A DNA stretch of 64,000 bases from Geothrix sp. (GTDB lineage: Bacteria; Acidobacteriota; Holophagae; Holophagales; Holophagaceae). Within the stretch, counting starts at the first letter, position 1, and each line of letters starts with the position of its first letter. The stretch is from positions 1-64,000 of the forward strand of contig JAVBYJ010000028.1 in assembly GCA_030824075.1 (NCBI GenBank). The letters are read 5' to 3'. Both the position numbers and the translations under genes were made by a program. This document shows positions 50,201 through 58,155 of this stretch, one piece after another. Under the pieces are notes generated by a model. That model was given only the letters and a program-made list of their open reading frames with translations, was not told the DNA's origin and did no database searches.

Positions 50201-50450
50201 GATCGGCGGCATGCTGCCACTATTCCTGGCACTGGGTGCCGGAGCTGAAATGCGGGCCCCCATGGCCCGGGCCGTGGTGGGTGGTCTCATCACCTCCACG
50301 CTGCTGACCCTCATCGTGGTGCCCGTGTTCTTCGAGATCGTGGAGGAAACGAGCCTGGCCAAGGCGTGGCGCTGGATTCGCCGCCGCCTGGGTCGGCCCA
50401 TGGCTGAGCCGGTGGAAGAAATCCCGCTGGTGGAAGCTCCCGATGCCTGA
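47250..50450 (+). CDS. RND multidrug efflux pump (AcrB/HAE1 family)
   Basis: A 1066-residue proton-driven exporter with 12 membrane helices and two large periplasmic loops. It starts with the typical MFLSDLSIRKPVFTVCIMLA. The proton-relay pair is present in AIGILIDDAIVVRENITRHA. Other family stretches are GASPESVKQDVVRKIEEAV, FVPVAFMGGIVGKFF and MTSIGMILLMGLVTKNAILL. HAE1-type features suggest organic substrates rather than metals. The stop overlaps the nitroreductase gene by 8 bases. Confidence 0.95.
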   Translation: MFLSDLSIRKPVFTVCIMLALVVLGLFSVKSLGIDQYPNIDVPTVTVSVIYPGASPESVKQDVVRKIEEAVNPIEKIKEISSTSQEGLGTLVIQFHLGRNVDNALNDVRTKIGQIRRNLPNNIEEPVISKFDPAQLPVLSLVVKPDAKHPGMNDRELTRIAEDFLKRRIENISGVGKVDPAGGSTREILVQIDPQKLESQGLSLQAVKNALSSDTLAIPSGNLLQGDREVSVKVDAKAKSVADFNHVIVGNKEGRPIELQEVAKIVDGIKEKRSLARLNGKDVVALEIQRQTGGNTVAMVTAVEKALHELKPELEKQGVEVVTAKDNARFIIDNVEDVNISIYVGGLLTVIIVFFFLKSWRSTLITSLTLPVSVISTFIIMRALDFTLNTMTLMGLSLAIGILIDDAIVVRENITRHAEMGKDHVTAAREGTAEIGPAVIATTLSILAVFVPVAFMGGIVGKFFFPFGIVVAFAVAISLFVSFTLDPMLSAVWPDPEHEKSADGHVHYKGRNLLMRSVEAFGRVLDRWEGIYKTAIEWSLNHRWVVMGMGGGSFVLAMLLMGLLGNNFMPDYDRGDLQVTFKAEPGSSLAATRGKAQALETIIKAVPGVELTYTTIGTGLNGTVDSGGIYVKLKEGRRPNHMVIRRQIREGFRSVPGVDAAVGAVSDWGTSYPIMVAVQAPDRDAVIQAVPLVKEALRSVPGAVDVTTSLDTGKPELKLVIDRKAASDLGVSPALVAQMVRPLVDGEKVAKYEDENGEQRDVRVRLADQERRFMTQLANMTVQSTKDLGGGKHPLVRLNQVVRFEEGIAPAKLQRHDLMEEVEVDANFDGSTLGEVSGLAAKKVAELKASGQLPEGVRVEFLGQTRDSKETAGYMGSAILLAIFFIYFVLASQFESFKLPIAIMASLPLSMVGMVLMLLVTGDSMSMMTSIGMILLMGLVTKNAILLVDHALHLEREEGISRRQAIIRAGTVRLRPILMTSFAMIGGMLPLFLALGAGAEMRAPMARAVVGGLITSTLLTLIVVPVFFEIVEETSLAKAWRWIRRRLGRPMAEPVEEIPLVEAPDA

Positions 50451-51147
50451 CCCCCAGTTCTACGCGGCGGTGGAGTCCCGGCGCACGGTGCGGGACTTCC
50501 TTCCCGACCCGGTGCCCCAGGAGGCGCTGGACCGGGCCCTCGACGCCGCCCGCCTCGCCCCCAGTTCCAGCAACCTCCAGCCCTGGGAGTTCGTGGTGAT
50601 CCGCGACCCGGCCACCAGACAGGCGGCCAACGCCGCCTGTCTGGACCAGGCGCCTGCGCGAACGGCGCCGCTGCTCGTCGCGTTGGTCACCCACCGGGAC
50701 ACGTGGCAGCGCAACCGCGACGAGATCGTGCGGATCTTCGAAAGCCGCGGACCCCTCCGGCCCAGCCAGACCGCCTATTACAAGAAGATCATTCCGCTGA
50801 TCTACACTACCGGGCCCTTCGGTCTCCTGGGACCGCTGAAGCGGCTCGCCAGCCGCCTCATCTCGTTGTTCAAGCCCACGCCGAACCTCATGACCCGTGA
50901 AGACATTCGCATCATGGCTCACAAGAGCACGGCTCTGGCCGCCGCCACCTTCATGCTGGCGCTGCGGGCCGAGGGTTACGACAGCTGCCCCATGGAAGGC
51001 TTTGATCCCTGGCGGGCCAAGGCCCTGCTGGATCTTCCCCGGGGCGCCGAGGTGAACATGTTCCTCGCCGTGGGCAAGCGGAGCGAGACGGGGGTGTGGT
51101 GGGACCGCGTCCTCATGCCCCGGGCCTGGGCGGTGCGCGAGATCTGA
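50443..51147 (+). CDS. Nitroreductase-family flavoprotein
   Basis: A 234-residue FMN-dependent oxidoreductase. Seen: the N-terminal FMN-binding region VESRRTVRDFLPDPVPQEAL, LAPSSSNLQPWEFVVIRD, and the C-terminal LRAEGYDSCPMEGFDPWRAK and VNMFLAVGKRSE. A segment in the middle (IIPLIYTTGPFGLLGPLKRL) is an insertion relative to small members. Its start lies inside the pump gene (8-base overlap), so it is the fifth gene of the efflux operon. It may chemically modify the same compounds that the pump exports (inference). Confidence 0.9.
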   Translation: MPDPQFYAAVESRRTVRDFLPDPVPQEALDRALDAARLAPSSSNLQPWEFVVIRDPATRQAANAACLDQAPARTAPLLVALVTHRDTWQRNRDEIVRIFESRGPLRPSQTAYYKKIIPLIYTTGPFGLLGPLKRLASRLISLFKPTPNLMTREDIRIMAHKSTALAAATFMLALRAEGYDSCPMEGFDPWRAKALLDLPRGAEVNMFLAVGKRSETGVWWDRVLMPRAWAVREI

Positions 51148-51162
51148 TCGGCATCCCAGAAC

Positions 51163-51194
51163 CGTCCAGGGAGCCGCTGCAGGCCCCCTGGACG
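51163..51194. terminator. 9-bp hairpin between convergent operons
   Basis: CGTCCAGGG (51163-51171) / CCCTGGACG (51186-51194) with a 14-base loop, between the nitroreductase stop and the convergent SDR stop. There is no T run on either strand. Confidence 0.55.
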
Positions 51195-51202
51195 AAGCGC
51201 GG

Positions 51203-51970
51203 TCACAGGAACATGCCGCCCGAGGCCTCGATGCGCTGGCCGTTGATCCAGTGGGCGCCTTCCGACAGCAGCACCTCCAGGGCGCCACCGATGTCATCGG
51301 GCAGGCCCACCCGGCCCAGCGCCGTCTGGCTGGCGATGACCTGGTTGATGGCCGCGTTGTCCCGCACCGTCCCGCCTCCGAAATCGGTTTCGATGGCCCC
51401 GGGGGCCAGGGTGTTCACCGTGATCCGGCGGGGGCCCAGTTCCTTGGCGAGGTACCGGGTGAGCACTTCCACGCCGCCCTTCATGGCCGCGTAGGCCGCG
51501 TAGCCGGGCAGGGTGAACCGGGCCAACCCCGAGGAGAGGTTGATGATCCGGCCACCGTCCGCCATCAGCGGAAGCAGCCGCTGGGTGAGGAAGAAGGTGC
51601 CTTTCAGGTGGATGTTCATGAGCTGGTCGAACTGCGCCTCGGTGGTGTCCTGGAAGGCCGCGTGGGTGCCGATGCCGGCATTGTTGACGAGGGCGTGAAT
51701 CCGCTCGGCGCCCCAGCCCTGGAGCGTCATCCGCACCTGGTCCGCAAAGGCGGCAAAGGTTCCGGACTGACCCACGTCCAGGCGCAGGGCCTGGGCCCGG
51801 CGGCCCAGGGCGCGGATGTCGGAGGCGACCTGGTCGGCCGCCTCGGCCTGGCTCTGGTAGGTAAGGATGATGTCGGTACCGGCCCGGGCGAGGTGGAGGG
51901 CGGCGCTGCGCCCGAGGCCGCGGCTTCCGCCGGTGATGACGGCGATGGGTGGACTGACGACTGGTGCCAT
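51203..51970 (-). CDS. Short-chain dehydrogenase/reductase
   Basis: A 255-residue classical SDR. Seen: the cofactor motif TGGSRGLGRSA, NNAG (ALVNNAGIG), the catalytic Ser (INLSSGLARF) and Tyr-x3-Lys (YAAYAAMKGG), and the C-terminal NGQRIEASGGMFL typical of FabG-like members. The Gly-rich motif followed by YQSQ suggests NADP(H) use. Substrate unknown. GGAG precedes the ATG. It is divergent from an AraC regulator, a pairing often seen for regulated oxidoreductases. Confidence 0.9.
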   Translation of the reverse strand: MAPVVSPPIAVITGGSRGLGRSAALHLARAGTDIILTYQSQAEAADQVASDIRALGRRAQALRLDVGQSGTFAAFADQVRMTLQGWGAERIHALVNNAGIGTHAAFQDTTEAQFDQLMNIHLKGTFFLTQRLLPLMADGGRIINLSSGLARFTLPGYAAYAAMKGGVEVLTRYLAKELGPRRITVNTLAPGAIETDFGGGTVRDNAAINQVIASQTALGRVGLPDDIGGALEVLLSEGAHWINGQRIEASGGMFL

Positions 51971-52035
51971 GGGGGCTCCCGGAAAGCGAGGCGACTCGCA
52001 GTTCCAACCTAGGCCCCCCGGGCCGGATGGTGGTA

Positions 52036-52071
52036 TCCAGATCCCCTCGAATCATTGCCTGATTCTCTGGA
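52036..52071. promoter_or_regulatory. Nested palindrome between the SDR and AraC genes
   Basis: GAATCA (52049-52054) / TGATTC (52060-52065) with a 5-base centre, enclosed by TCCAGA (52036-52041) / TCTGGA (52066-52071). It is the only clear symmetric site in the 175-base divergent region and is a candidate operator. Confidence 0.45.
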
Positions 52072-52145
52072 CAGCCGGATTTTCAGGTGATGCCTCTCCA
52101 TGAACGGTCCTACCCTTGGGCGGAACAGGGGAAGGATGGCGGGGC

Positions 52146-53069
52146 ATGGGAATGACAGCCATGGGAGGCACTGGGGGAAGCACGGGCGCGGTCCCGAAAG
52201 AACTGGTGGATCTGACCCTGGCCTGGTCCGAAGGGGAGGACATCCGCCCCACGCCCATTCCCTTTCTCCAGATCGTGAGGAGTGACCGGCCCACGCTGCC
52301 CATGCCCACGGTCTACAACCCCTGCCTGTGCGTGGTGGTGCAGGGGGAGAAGCTTGCGACCATCGGCGGGAAGGCCTTCCGGTTCCAGACGGGGCAGTTC
52401 CTGGTGGCTTCCGTGAACGTCCCGGTCACGGGCCAGGTGACCCGAGCCTCCGCCCGGGCACCCTTCCTCTGCCTGGTCCTGGATCTGGAGCCGGTGCTTA
52501 TCCACGACCTCCTCCGGGAGATGGGGCCGGTGGACCCGGGTGCGGAAAACGGGCGGCAGGGGGTGTTCCTCGAGGGGTTGGACTCGGGGCTGCAGGGCGC
52601 CCTCCTGCGGCTGATGCGCTGCCTTGGCCAGGCGGATGACCAGCGGGTGCTGGCCCCGCTCATCCTGCGGGAGGTGACCTACCGGCTGCTTCGTTCTCCC
52701 CACGGCCACGCGGTGCGCCAGGCGGGGGTGGCCGGCAGCCAGCTCCAGCGGATTGCGCGGGTGATTGACCGGATCCGCCGCCAGTTCGATCAGCCCTTGA
52801 GCATGGATGAGCTGGCCAAGGATGCGAACATGAGCCCATCCACGTTCTTTCATCACTTCAAGCTGGCCACGACCATGAGCCCCCTCCAGTACCAGAAGGA
52901 GCTGCGGCTCCAGGAGGCCCGGAGGCTGCTCAGCACGGAGGTCCCCGATGCGGCCTCGGCGGCCTTTCGGGTGGGCTACGAAAGCGCCTCCCAGTTCAAC
53001 CGGGAATACGCCCGGATGTTCGGGCTGTCGCCCATGGCGGACATGAAGCGGCTGCGCGTGAGCCGGTGA
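52146..53069 (+). CDS. AraC-family transcriptional regulator
   Basis: A 307-residue regulator. The N-terminal half matches the AraC_N cupin-like type (YNPCLCVVVQGEKLATIGGK, FLVASVNVPVTGQVTRAS). The C-terminal half has two helix-turn-helix motifs (LSMDELAKDANMSPSTFFHH and AAFRVGYESASQFNREYARM, followed by FGLSP). ATG 52146 is chosen; ATG 52161 is also possible. It probably activates the divergent SDR gene. Confidence 0.88.
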   Translation: MGMTAMGGTGGSTGAVPKELVDLTLAWSEGEDIRPTPIPFLQIVRSDRPTLPMPTVYNPCLCVVVQGEKLATIGGKAFRFQTGQFLVASVNVPVTGQVTRASARAPFLCLVLDLEPVLIHDLLREMGPVDPGAENGRQGVFLEGLDSGLQGALLRLMRCLGQADDQRVLAPLILREVTYRLLRSPHGHAVRQAGVAGSQLQRIARVIDRIRRQFDQPLSMDELAKDANMSPSTFFHHFKLATTMSPLQYQKELRLQEARRLLSTEVPDAASAAFRVGYESASQFNREYARMFGLSPMADMKRLRVSR

Positions 53070-53114
53070 TGATGACTCGCCTTGAAGGCCTCCTTGAGGC
53101 AATCTGAAAGGTCC

Positions 53115-56100
53115 ATGATTGCTCCGTCGCCTGACCTGAAGGACCTGCTGCGCCTCGCGGAGGCGCCGGTGGAGGGCTTCACCGCCCCGGGCGCCCGCCT
53201 CCGCTGGACCTCGCCGCCGGCCCTGGCCCTGGTGCTGGCGCGGTGGATTACCCGCGAAGGCCGGATCCAATCGCTCTGGGTGGATGCCCCCAGCGAGGCC
53301 GAGGCCCGCACCCTGGTCCAGGATCTCCAGGCGCTGCTGCCGGAGGCCGGCGTGGCGCACTTCCCGGGCTTTGCGGCCTACGTCGGCGGCGAAAGCAGCC
53401 CGCCAGGCATGGTGTTGAGGGAGCGTCTGTCGGCCCTCGTGGGGCTGCTGGAGCGCCGGGTCCAGGTGCTGGTCACGGGACCCCTCACGGCCTGCGAGAA
53501 ACTGCCTCATCCCACCTGGTTCCAGAAACAGAAACTGGAGCTTCGCAAGGGTGCGGAGGTGCCCCGGGAGCTGCTGCTGGAGACGCTGGTGGCCCTCGGC
53601 TACCGCCGCACGGACATGGCCTCGGGCCCGGGGGAGTTCAGTTCCCGCGGCATGGTGGTGGATCTGTGGCCGGATCACCTGGATCAGCCGTTGCGGCTGG
53701 AGACCTTCGGCGATGAGTTGGAACGGCTCAGCCCCTTCGATCCGGACACGCAGCGCCGCACCGGCGAGGCCCTGGAAACGCTGATGCTCTACCCGCGCTT
53801 TGAGGGGGACCGGGGCGACGGCGAGGCACTGATGATGGCCGTGACCTCCCGCGCGGACCGCACCCAGGAGCCCGGGGATGACCTCGCGTTCCGCCGAGCG
53901 CGGCTGGCCACCCATGGCCACTTTCCCGGGGAAGAGCTGTTCCATCCCTTGCTGGCCCAACCCAAGGGGCAGCTGGTCCACTGGGTGCCGCCCTGCCTGC
54001 GGGTTCGCCTGGAGGGGGCCTGGGAGGAGTCCCTGAGGGACGCGGAACGTGCCCGTATCGAGGAGGGGCTGGCGATGCTCCGCCGGGGTGGCGTGGTGTG
54101 CCCCGATTTCGAGGACCGCTTCGTGTCCGCGGATCCCAGCCGCCCGACCCTGTTGTTGACGGAGTGGCAGAGCGAGGCCACGGTACCTCTCGCGGCCCAG
54201 CCGGTGCGCGAATTCCAGGGCCGCATCTCCGAATTCGCCGAGCACCTGCAGGACCTTTCGCTTTCGGGCCATCGGGTGTTTCTGGCAGGGTCCACGCCCG
54301 GCATGCGGGATCGATTCCAGGAGCTTCTGCGGGAGCACGAGCTGCCCATGGGGCACGGTGCCGAAGCGGGATGCCGGGCCATTCATCTGGCCCTGAGCGC
54401 GGGCATTCATCTTAAGGAACCCGCCCTGGTGGTCTTCACCGAACGGGAGATCTTCGGACGGAAGGTGGCCCAGGCCGCACCGAAGAAATCCCGCAGTTCT
54501 GCCTTCCTGTCGGACCTGCGGGATCTGAAACCCGGGGATCGCGTGGTGCATCTGGACCACGGGATCGGCGAGTTCATCGGCTTCGCTACCCTCACCGTGG
54601 GCGGCGAAGAGCAGGAAGTGCTCCAACTGCGCTACGCGGATGGCGGCCAGCTCAACGTGAGCCTGGAACGGGCTGACCTGATGCAGCGCTATACCGGCGC
54701 TGAAGGCCATCGGCCACCCCTGGACAAGCTGGGCGGCGCCAGCTGGGCCAAGGTCAAGCGCAAGGCCAAGAAGGCCATCCGGGACATGGCCGACGAACTG
54801 CTGAAGCTCTACGCCCAGCGCAAGCTGGAGAAGGGCCACGCCTATCCGCCGGACGGACCGGACATGGCGGCCTTCGACGCCAGCTTCGCCTTTACGCCCA
54901 CGCCGGATCAGATCGAAGCCATCGAGGCGGTGAAGGCGGATCTGGAATCGCCGCGCCCCATGGACCGCCTGCTGGTGGGTGATGTGGGATTCGGGAAGAC
55001 GGAAGTGGCCATGCGGGCCGCGGCCAAGGTAGCGCTGGAGGGCCGCCAGGTGGCGGTGCTGTGTCCGACCACCGTGCTCTGCTTCCAGCACTTCAGAACC
55101 TTCAAGGAACGCTTCGCCGGCTTCCCCATCCGCATTGAGATGCTCAACCGCTTTGTGGACGCCGCGGACCAGAAGCGCATCCTCCAGGAAGTGGCCGACG
55201 GCAAGATCGAGATCGTCATCGGCACCCACCAGCTGCTGGGAGCCCGCCTGAAGTTCGCGGACCTGGGTCTGGTGGTGATCGACGAGGAACAGCGCTTCGG
55301 CGTGGGCCACAAGGAGAAGCTCAAGAAGCTGCGCCTCAACGTGGACCAGCTGGCCCTCAGCGCCACACCCATTCCCCGGACCCTGCACATGAGCCTCACG
55401 GGGCTGCGCGAGATCAGCCTCATCGAAACACCCCCCAAGGACCGGCTGGCCATCGAGACCGTGGTGGCGCCCTGGAGCGACGAGCTGGTGCAGACGGCCA
55501 TCCAGTTCGAGTTGCGCCGCGGGGGTCAGGTCTACCTGGTGCACAACCGTGTGGAATCCATCGTGGCCATCGCTGAGCGGGTGCGCGAGCTGGTGCCGGA
55601 CGCCCGTGTGGGCGTGGGCCACGGCCAGATGAGCGATGACGGCCTAGAGCAGGTGATGCTCGCCTTCATGGAAGGCCGGGTGGACGTGTTGGTGGCGACC
55701 ACCATTGTTGAGAACGGCCTCGACGTGCCCAATGCCAACACCCTCATCGTTCATCGCGCGGATGCCTTCGGGCTCAGCCAGCTCTATCAATTGCGGGGTC
55801 GAGTGGGTCGCAGCGACGTGCCGGCCTATGCCTACCTGCTGATCCCCCCCAAGCATGAGATCAGCGAGGATGCCCGCAAGCGGCTACAGGCCCTGGAGGA
55901 CTTCTCCGAGCTGGGTTCGGGCTTCCGCATTGCGGCCATGGATCTGGAGTTGCGCGGGGCGGGGAATCTTCTGGGCGGAGAACAATCCGGCCACATCCAC
56001 GACATCGGCTTCGAGCTTTACGTGAAGCTGCTGGAGGAAACGCTTCAGGAACTGCAGGGCCAGCCCAGCGGCACCTTCGAAGTGAAGCTGGATGGCCTGG

Positions 56101-56522
56101 CCCCGGGCGCCCAGCTGGGACGACGCTGGATCGATCAGGCCAGCGAACGGCTGGTGGCCTACAAGCGCATCTCGCGGCTGCGCGAGGAGAAGGACCTCGA
56201 AATCTACCGGCTGGATCTGGAGGACCGCTTCGGGCGGATCTCCGAAGATGATCCAGACACGCTGCGGTTCTTTGAACTGCTCAAGGTGAAACTGCGGGCC
56301 CAGGTCCTGGCCATCTCCGAAGTGGCCGTGGACAAGGGCCAGCTCAAGTTCCGCCTGAGCCCGCAAACCCCGCTGGATCCCGCGAAGCTCATGGCCTGGG
56401 TGGGGCAGAAGAAGGGCGCGCAGTTCAGTCCGGATGGCACGGTTCGCCTGCCGCTTCTTGGCACCCAGGACGGTCCGATGTTCCAGGCCCAGCGGGTGCT
56501 GGCGGAGTGGGCGGGGCTCTGA
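53115..56522 (+). CDS. mfd: Mfd, transcription-repair coupling factor
   Basis: An 1135-residue ATP-dependent translocase that removes stalled RNA polymerase at lesions and recruits UvrA. Domains in order: UvrB-like N-terminal region (~1-450); RNA-polymerase-interacting CarD-like domain (GDRVVHLDHGIGEFIGFATL, ~470-540); superfamily 2 helicase core with Walker A LLVGDVGFGKTEVA, the DEEQ box VVIDEEQRFGVGHKEKLK and motif VI QLRGRVGRSD; and the C-terminal TRCF domain (LKVKLRAQVLAI). The ATG at 53115 has AAAGG upstream. Length is normal for the family. Confidence 0.97.
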   Translation: MIAPSPDLKDLLRLAEAPVEGFTAPGARLRWTSPPALALVLARWITREGRIQSLWVDAPSEAEARTLVQDLQALLPEAGVAHFPGFAAYVGGESSPPGMVLRERLSALVGLLERRVQVLVTGPLTACEKLPHPTWFQKQKLELRKGAEVPRELLLETLVALGYRRTDMASGPGEFSSRGMVVDLWPDHLDQPLRLETFGDELERLSPFDPDTQRRTGEALETLMLYPRFEGDRGDGEALMMAVTSRADRTQEPGDDLAFRRARLATHGHFPGEELFHPLLAQPKGQLVHWVPPCLRVRLEGAWEESLRDAERARIEEGLAMLRRGGVVCPDFEDRFVSADPSRPTLLLTEWQSEATVPLAAQPVREFQGRISEFAEHLQDLSLSGHRVFLAGSTPGMRDRFQELLREHELPMGHGAEAGCRAIHLALSAGIHLKEPALVVFTEREIFGRKVAQAAPKKSRSSAFLSDLRDLKPGDRVVHLDHGIGEFIGFATLTVGGEEQEVLQLRYADGGQLNVSLERADLMQRYTGAEGHRPPLDKLGGASWAKVKRKAKKAIRDMADELLKLYAQRKLEKGHAYPPDGPDMAAFDASFAFTPTPDQIEAIEAVKADLESPRPMDRLLVGDVGFGKTEVAMRAAAKVALEGRQVAVLCPTTVLCFQHFRTFKERFAGFPIRIEMLNRFVDAADQKRILQEVADGKIEIVIGTHQLLGARLKFADLGLVVIDEEQRFGVGHKEKLKKLRLNVDQLALSATPIPRTLHMSLTGLREISLIETPPKDRLAIETVVAPWSDELVQTAIQFELRRGGQVYLVHNRVESIVAIAERVRELVPDARVGVGHGQMSDDGLEQVMLAFMEGRVDVLVATTIVENGLDVPNANTLIVHRADAFGLSQLYQLRGRVGRSDVPAYAYLLIPPKHEISEDARKRLQALEDFSELGSGFRIAAMDLELRGAGNLLGGEQSGHIHDIGFELYVKLLEETLQELQGQPSGTFEVKLDGLAPGAQLGRRWIDQASERLVAYKRISRLREEKDLEIYRLDLEDRFGRISEDDPDTLRFFELLKVKLRAQVLAISEVAVDKGQLKFRLSPQTPLDPAKLMAWVGQKKGAQFSPDGTVRLPLLGTQDGPMFQAQRVLAEWAGL

Positions 56523-56579
56523 TTCCTGCTTCTCCCGCTGAGAACTCAGCCCGCCAGCGTTCTGCACCGAAAGACCGGC

Positions 56580-58055
56580 ATGGCCCAAGGACGGATCGGG
56601 AGCATCTGGAGTGGCCACCGTCCTGCGGTGGTGGCCGCCGTGTGCTTCCTGGTGGCGGGCGTGCTGGGCCTGCTCACGGCCCACCATGGCGGGCCCCAGC
56701 ATTTCGAACCACTGGGATTCGCCACCGCCAGCCGCACCCTGAATCAGATCATGGCCGTGGTGATGACCAGCATCGCGCTGATCCTGCCGCTCACGTCGAA
56801 CCTCTATACGCCTCGGCTGGTGAAGCTCTATGTCACCCATCCGCTGATCGTGGGCGGCCTGTCCGTCTTCATCGTCGGCAACCTGCTGGTGATGTCCCTG
56901 CACTTCTTCCCGGCCGGGCATCCCTTCTCCCGGTTCGGGATCTGGGCCGTCGCGTGCATCTACCTGGTGGTGCTCGCGGGCGTCCTGCCCTACCTCTTCG
57001 GCATCAGCCGCTTCCTGCGCCCCAGCTACTTCATGCCCATGCTCACCCGGAAAGGGCTCCGGAGCCTTCATGACCTGGGCCGGGGGCGCCGCGTGGAGGC
57101 CCACAAGGATGATCTTTTCGAGACCATCGATGTGGTGACGAATGTGGCGCTCACCGGCATGGCGCGCGGGGACCGGCAGTTGGTCCTGCTGGCACTGAAA
57201 TCCCTGCACGCGCTCCTGACCGGCATCATTGGCTGCGGAGGGCGCGAAGCCTCCGCCTGGCGCAGCTCACGGCCATGGTTTGTGCCGGGCCTGGCCAAGG
57301 AGGGCCAGGACTATCTCATCCGGGAACGGGCCTGGCCCGAGGCCTATGTCCTGGCACAGACCCTCAAGGTGGCGGAGGTGGCGACCCGGCGACAGCACGA
57401 GCTGCTCTCCGAATTGGCCGGGCAGCTGGTGGATACAGCGCGGCTGGCCTGTGATGTCGGCTCGGGCCCGGTGATCGAACTCCACGTGATGACCTTCAAC
57501 ACCCTGCTGCGCGAGGCTCTGGAGGAGCGTGATCTCAGGCGCTTCCAGAATCTTTCGTACCATTACCGCCTGCTCATCGAGGTCTTCCAGCACATGCCCG
57601 ACCGGATGCATGAAGCGGCCCGCCACCTGATGCACTACGCGCGTCTCGCCGCCCGCCAGGGGCTTCAATTCGCCTTCGAGACCGTGGTGTATGACCTGGG
57701 AGAGCTGGTGCTCAGCATCGGCCGCCTGGATGAAGAACGGGCCGTGGAGTTGATCCAGGCCTGGGCCGGGCCGGTCTGGCAGGATGCCATCGCCCAGGAC
57801 AGTGGCATGACGAAGGTCGGGTGGCGGACCCTCCTGCGCACCTACTGGGAAGCCCGGTCGCGGGGCTTGAAGGAGACCGCCGATGCCATCTATTGGCGGT
57901 TCCTGACGGATGAGGCGATCCATCGTGAGCAGCTGGAACTGCTGCTGGAGGAGAACCGGGAACTGCACTACGAATTCAACGACCGGCTGATGCGCTTCGC
58001 CCACCTGTCGCCTTTCGCAGAGGCCGAAGCCCAGGCGTTCCTGGAACAGTGGTAG
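56580..58055 (+). CDS. Hypothetical membrane protein with helical cytoplasmic domain
   Basis: A 491-residue protein. The first ~150 residues hold four membrane helices (VVAAVCFLVAGVLGLLTAHH, IMAVVMTSIALILPLTSN, IVGGLSVFIVGNLLVMSLHF, WAVACIYLVVLAGVLPYLFG). The rest is helical and soluble (DLFETIDVVTNVALTGMARG, YLIRERAWPEAYVLAQTLKV). The layout resembles DUF2254-type membrane proteins, but I cannot confirm membership. It lies 57 bases after mfd. Function unknown. Confidence 0.7.
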   Translation: MAQGRIGSIWSGHRPAVVAAVCFLVAGVLGLLTAHHGGPQHFEPLGFATASRTLNQIMAVVMTSIALILPLTSNLYTPRLVKLYVTHPLIVGGLSVFIVGNLLVMSLHFFPAGHPFSRFGIWAVACIYLVVLAGVLPYLFGISRFLRPSYFMPMLTRKGLRSLHDLGRGRRVEAHKDDLFETIDVVTNVALTGMARGDRQLVLLALKSLHALLTGIIGCGGREASAWRSSRPWFVPGLAKEGQDYLIRERAWPEAYVLAQTLKVAEVATRRQHELLSELAGQLVDTARLACDVGSGPVIELHVMTFNTLLREALEERDLRRFQNLSYHYRLLIEVFQHMPDRMHEAARHLMHYARLAARQGLQFAFETVVYDLGELVLSIGRLDEERAVELIQAWAGPVWQDAIAQDSGMTKVGWRTLLRTYWEARSRGLKETADAIYWRFLTDEAIHREQLELLLEENRELHYEFNDRLMRFAHLSPFAEAEAQAFLEQW

Positions 58056-58127
58056 GGCGGCGTGGCCCGTTCACCGGCGAGGATCCGCCGTTCGCCGATC
58101 CGGGTGAAAGACCATCGCCTGGAGGGT

Positions 58128-58149
58128 TAGCTTGGAACCATTCCAGGAG
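58128..58149 (+). promoter_or_regulatory. Short-leader promoter and ribosome-binding site
   Basis: TAGCTT (58128-58133), GGAACC, then AGGAGG (58145-58150 region), 28 bases in total before the GTG at 58156. The layout resembles the TAG-N3-GG-AACC promoters at 8858 and 42280. Confidence 0.35.
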
Positions 58150-58155
58150 GTTCCC

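Noticed and set aside
52110..55622. 1170-codon open frame on the minus strand
   Set aside because: Antisense shadow of the araC and mfd genes, with no recognisable domain.
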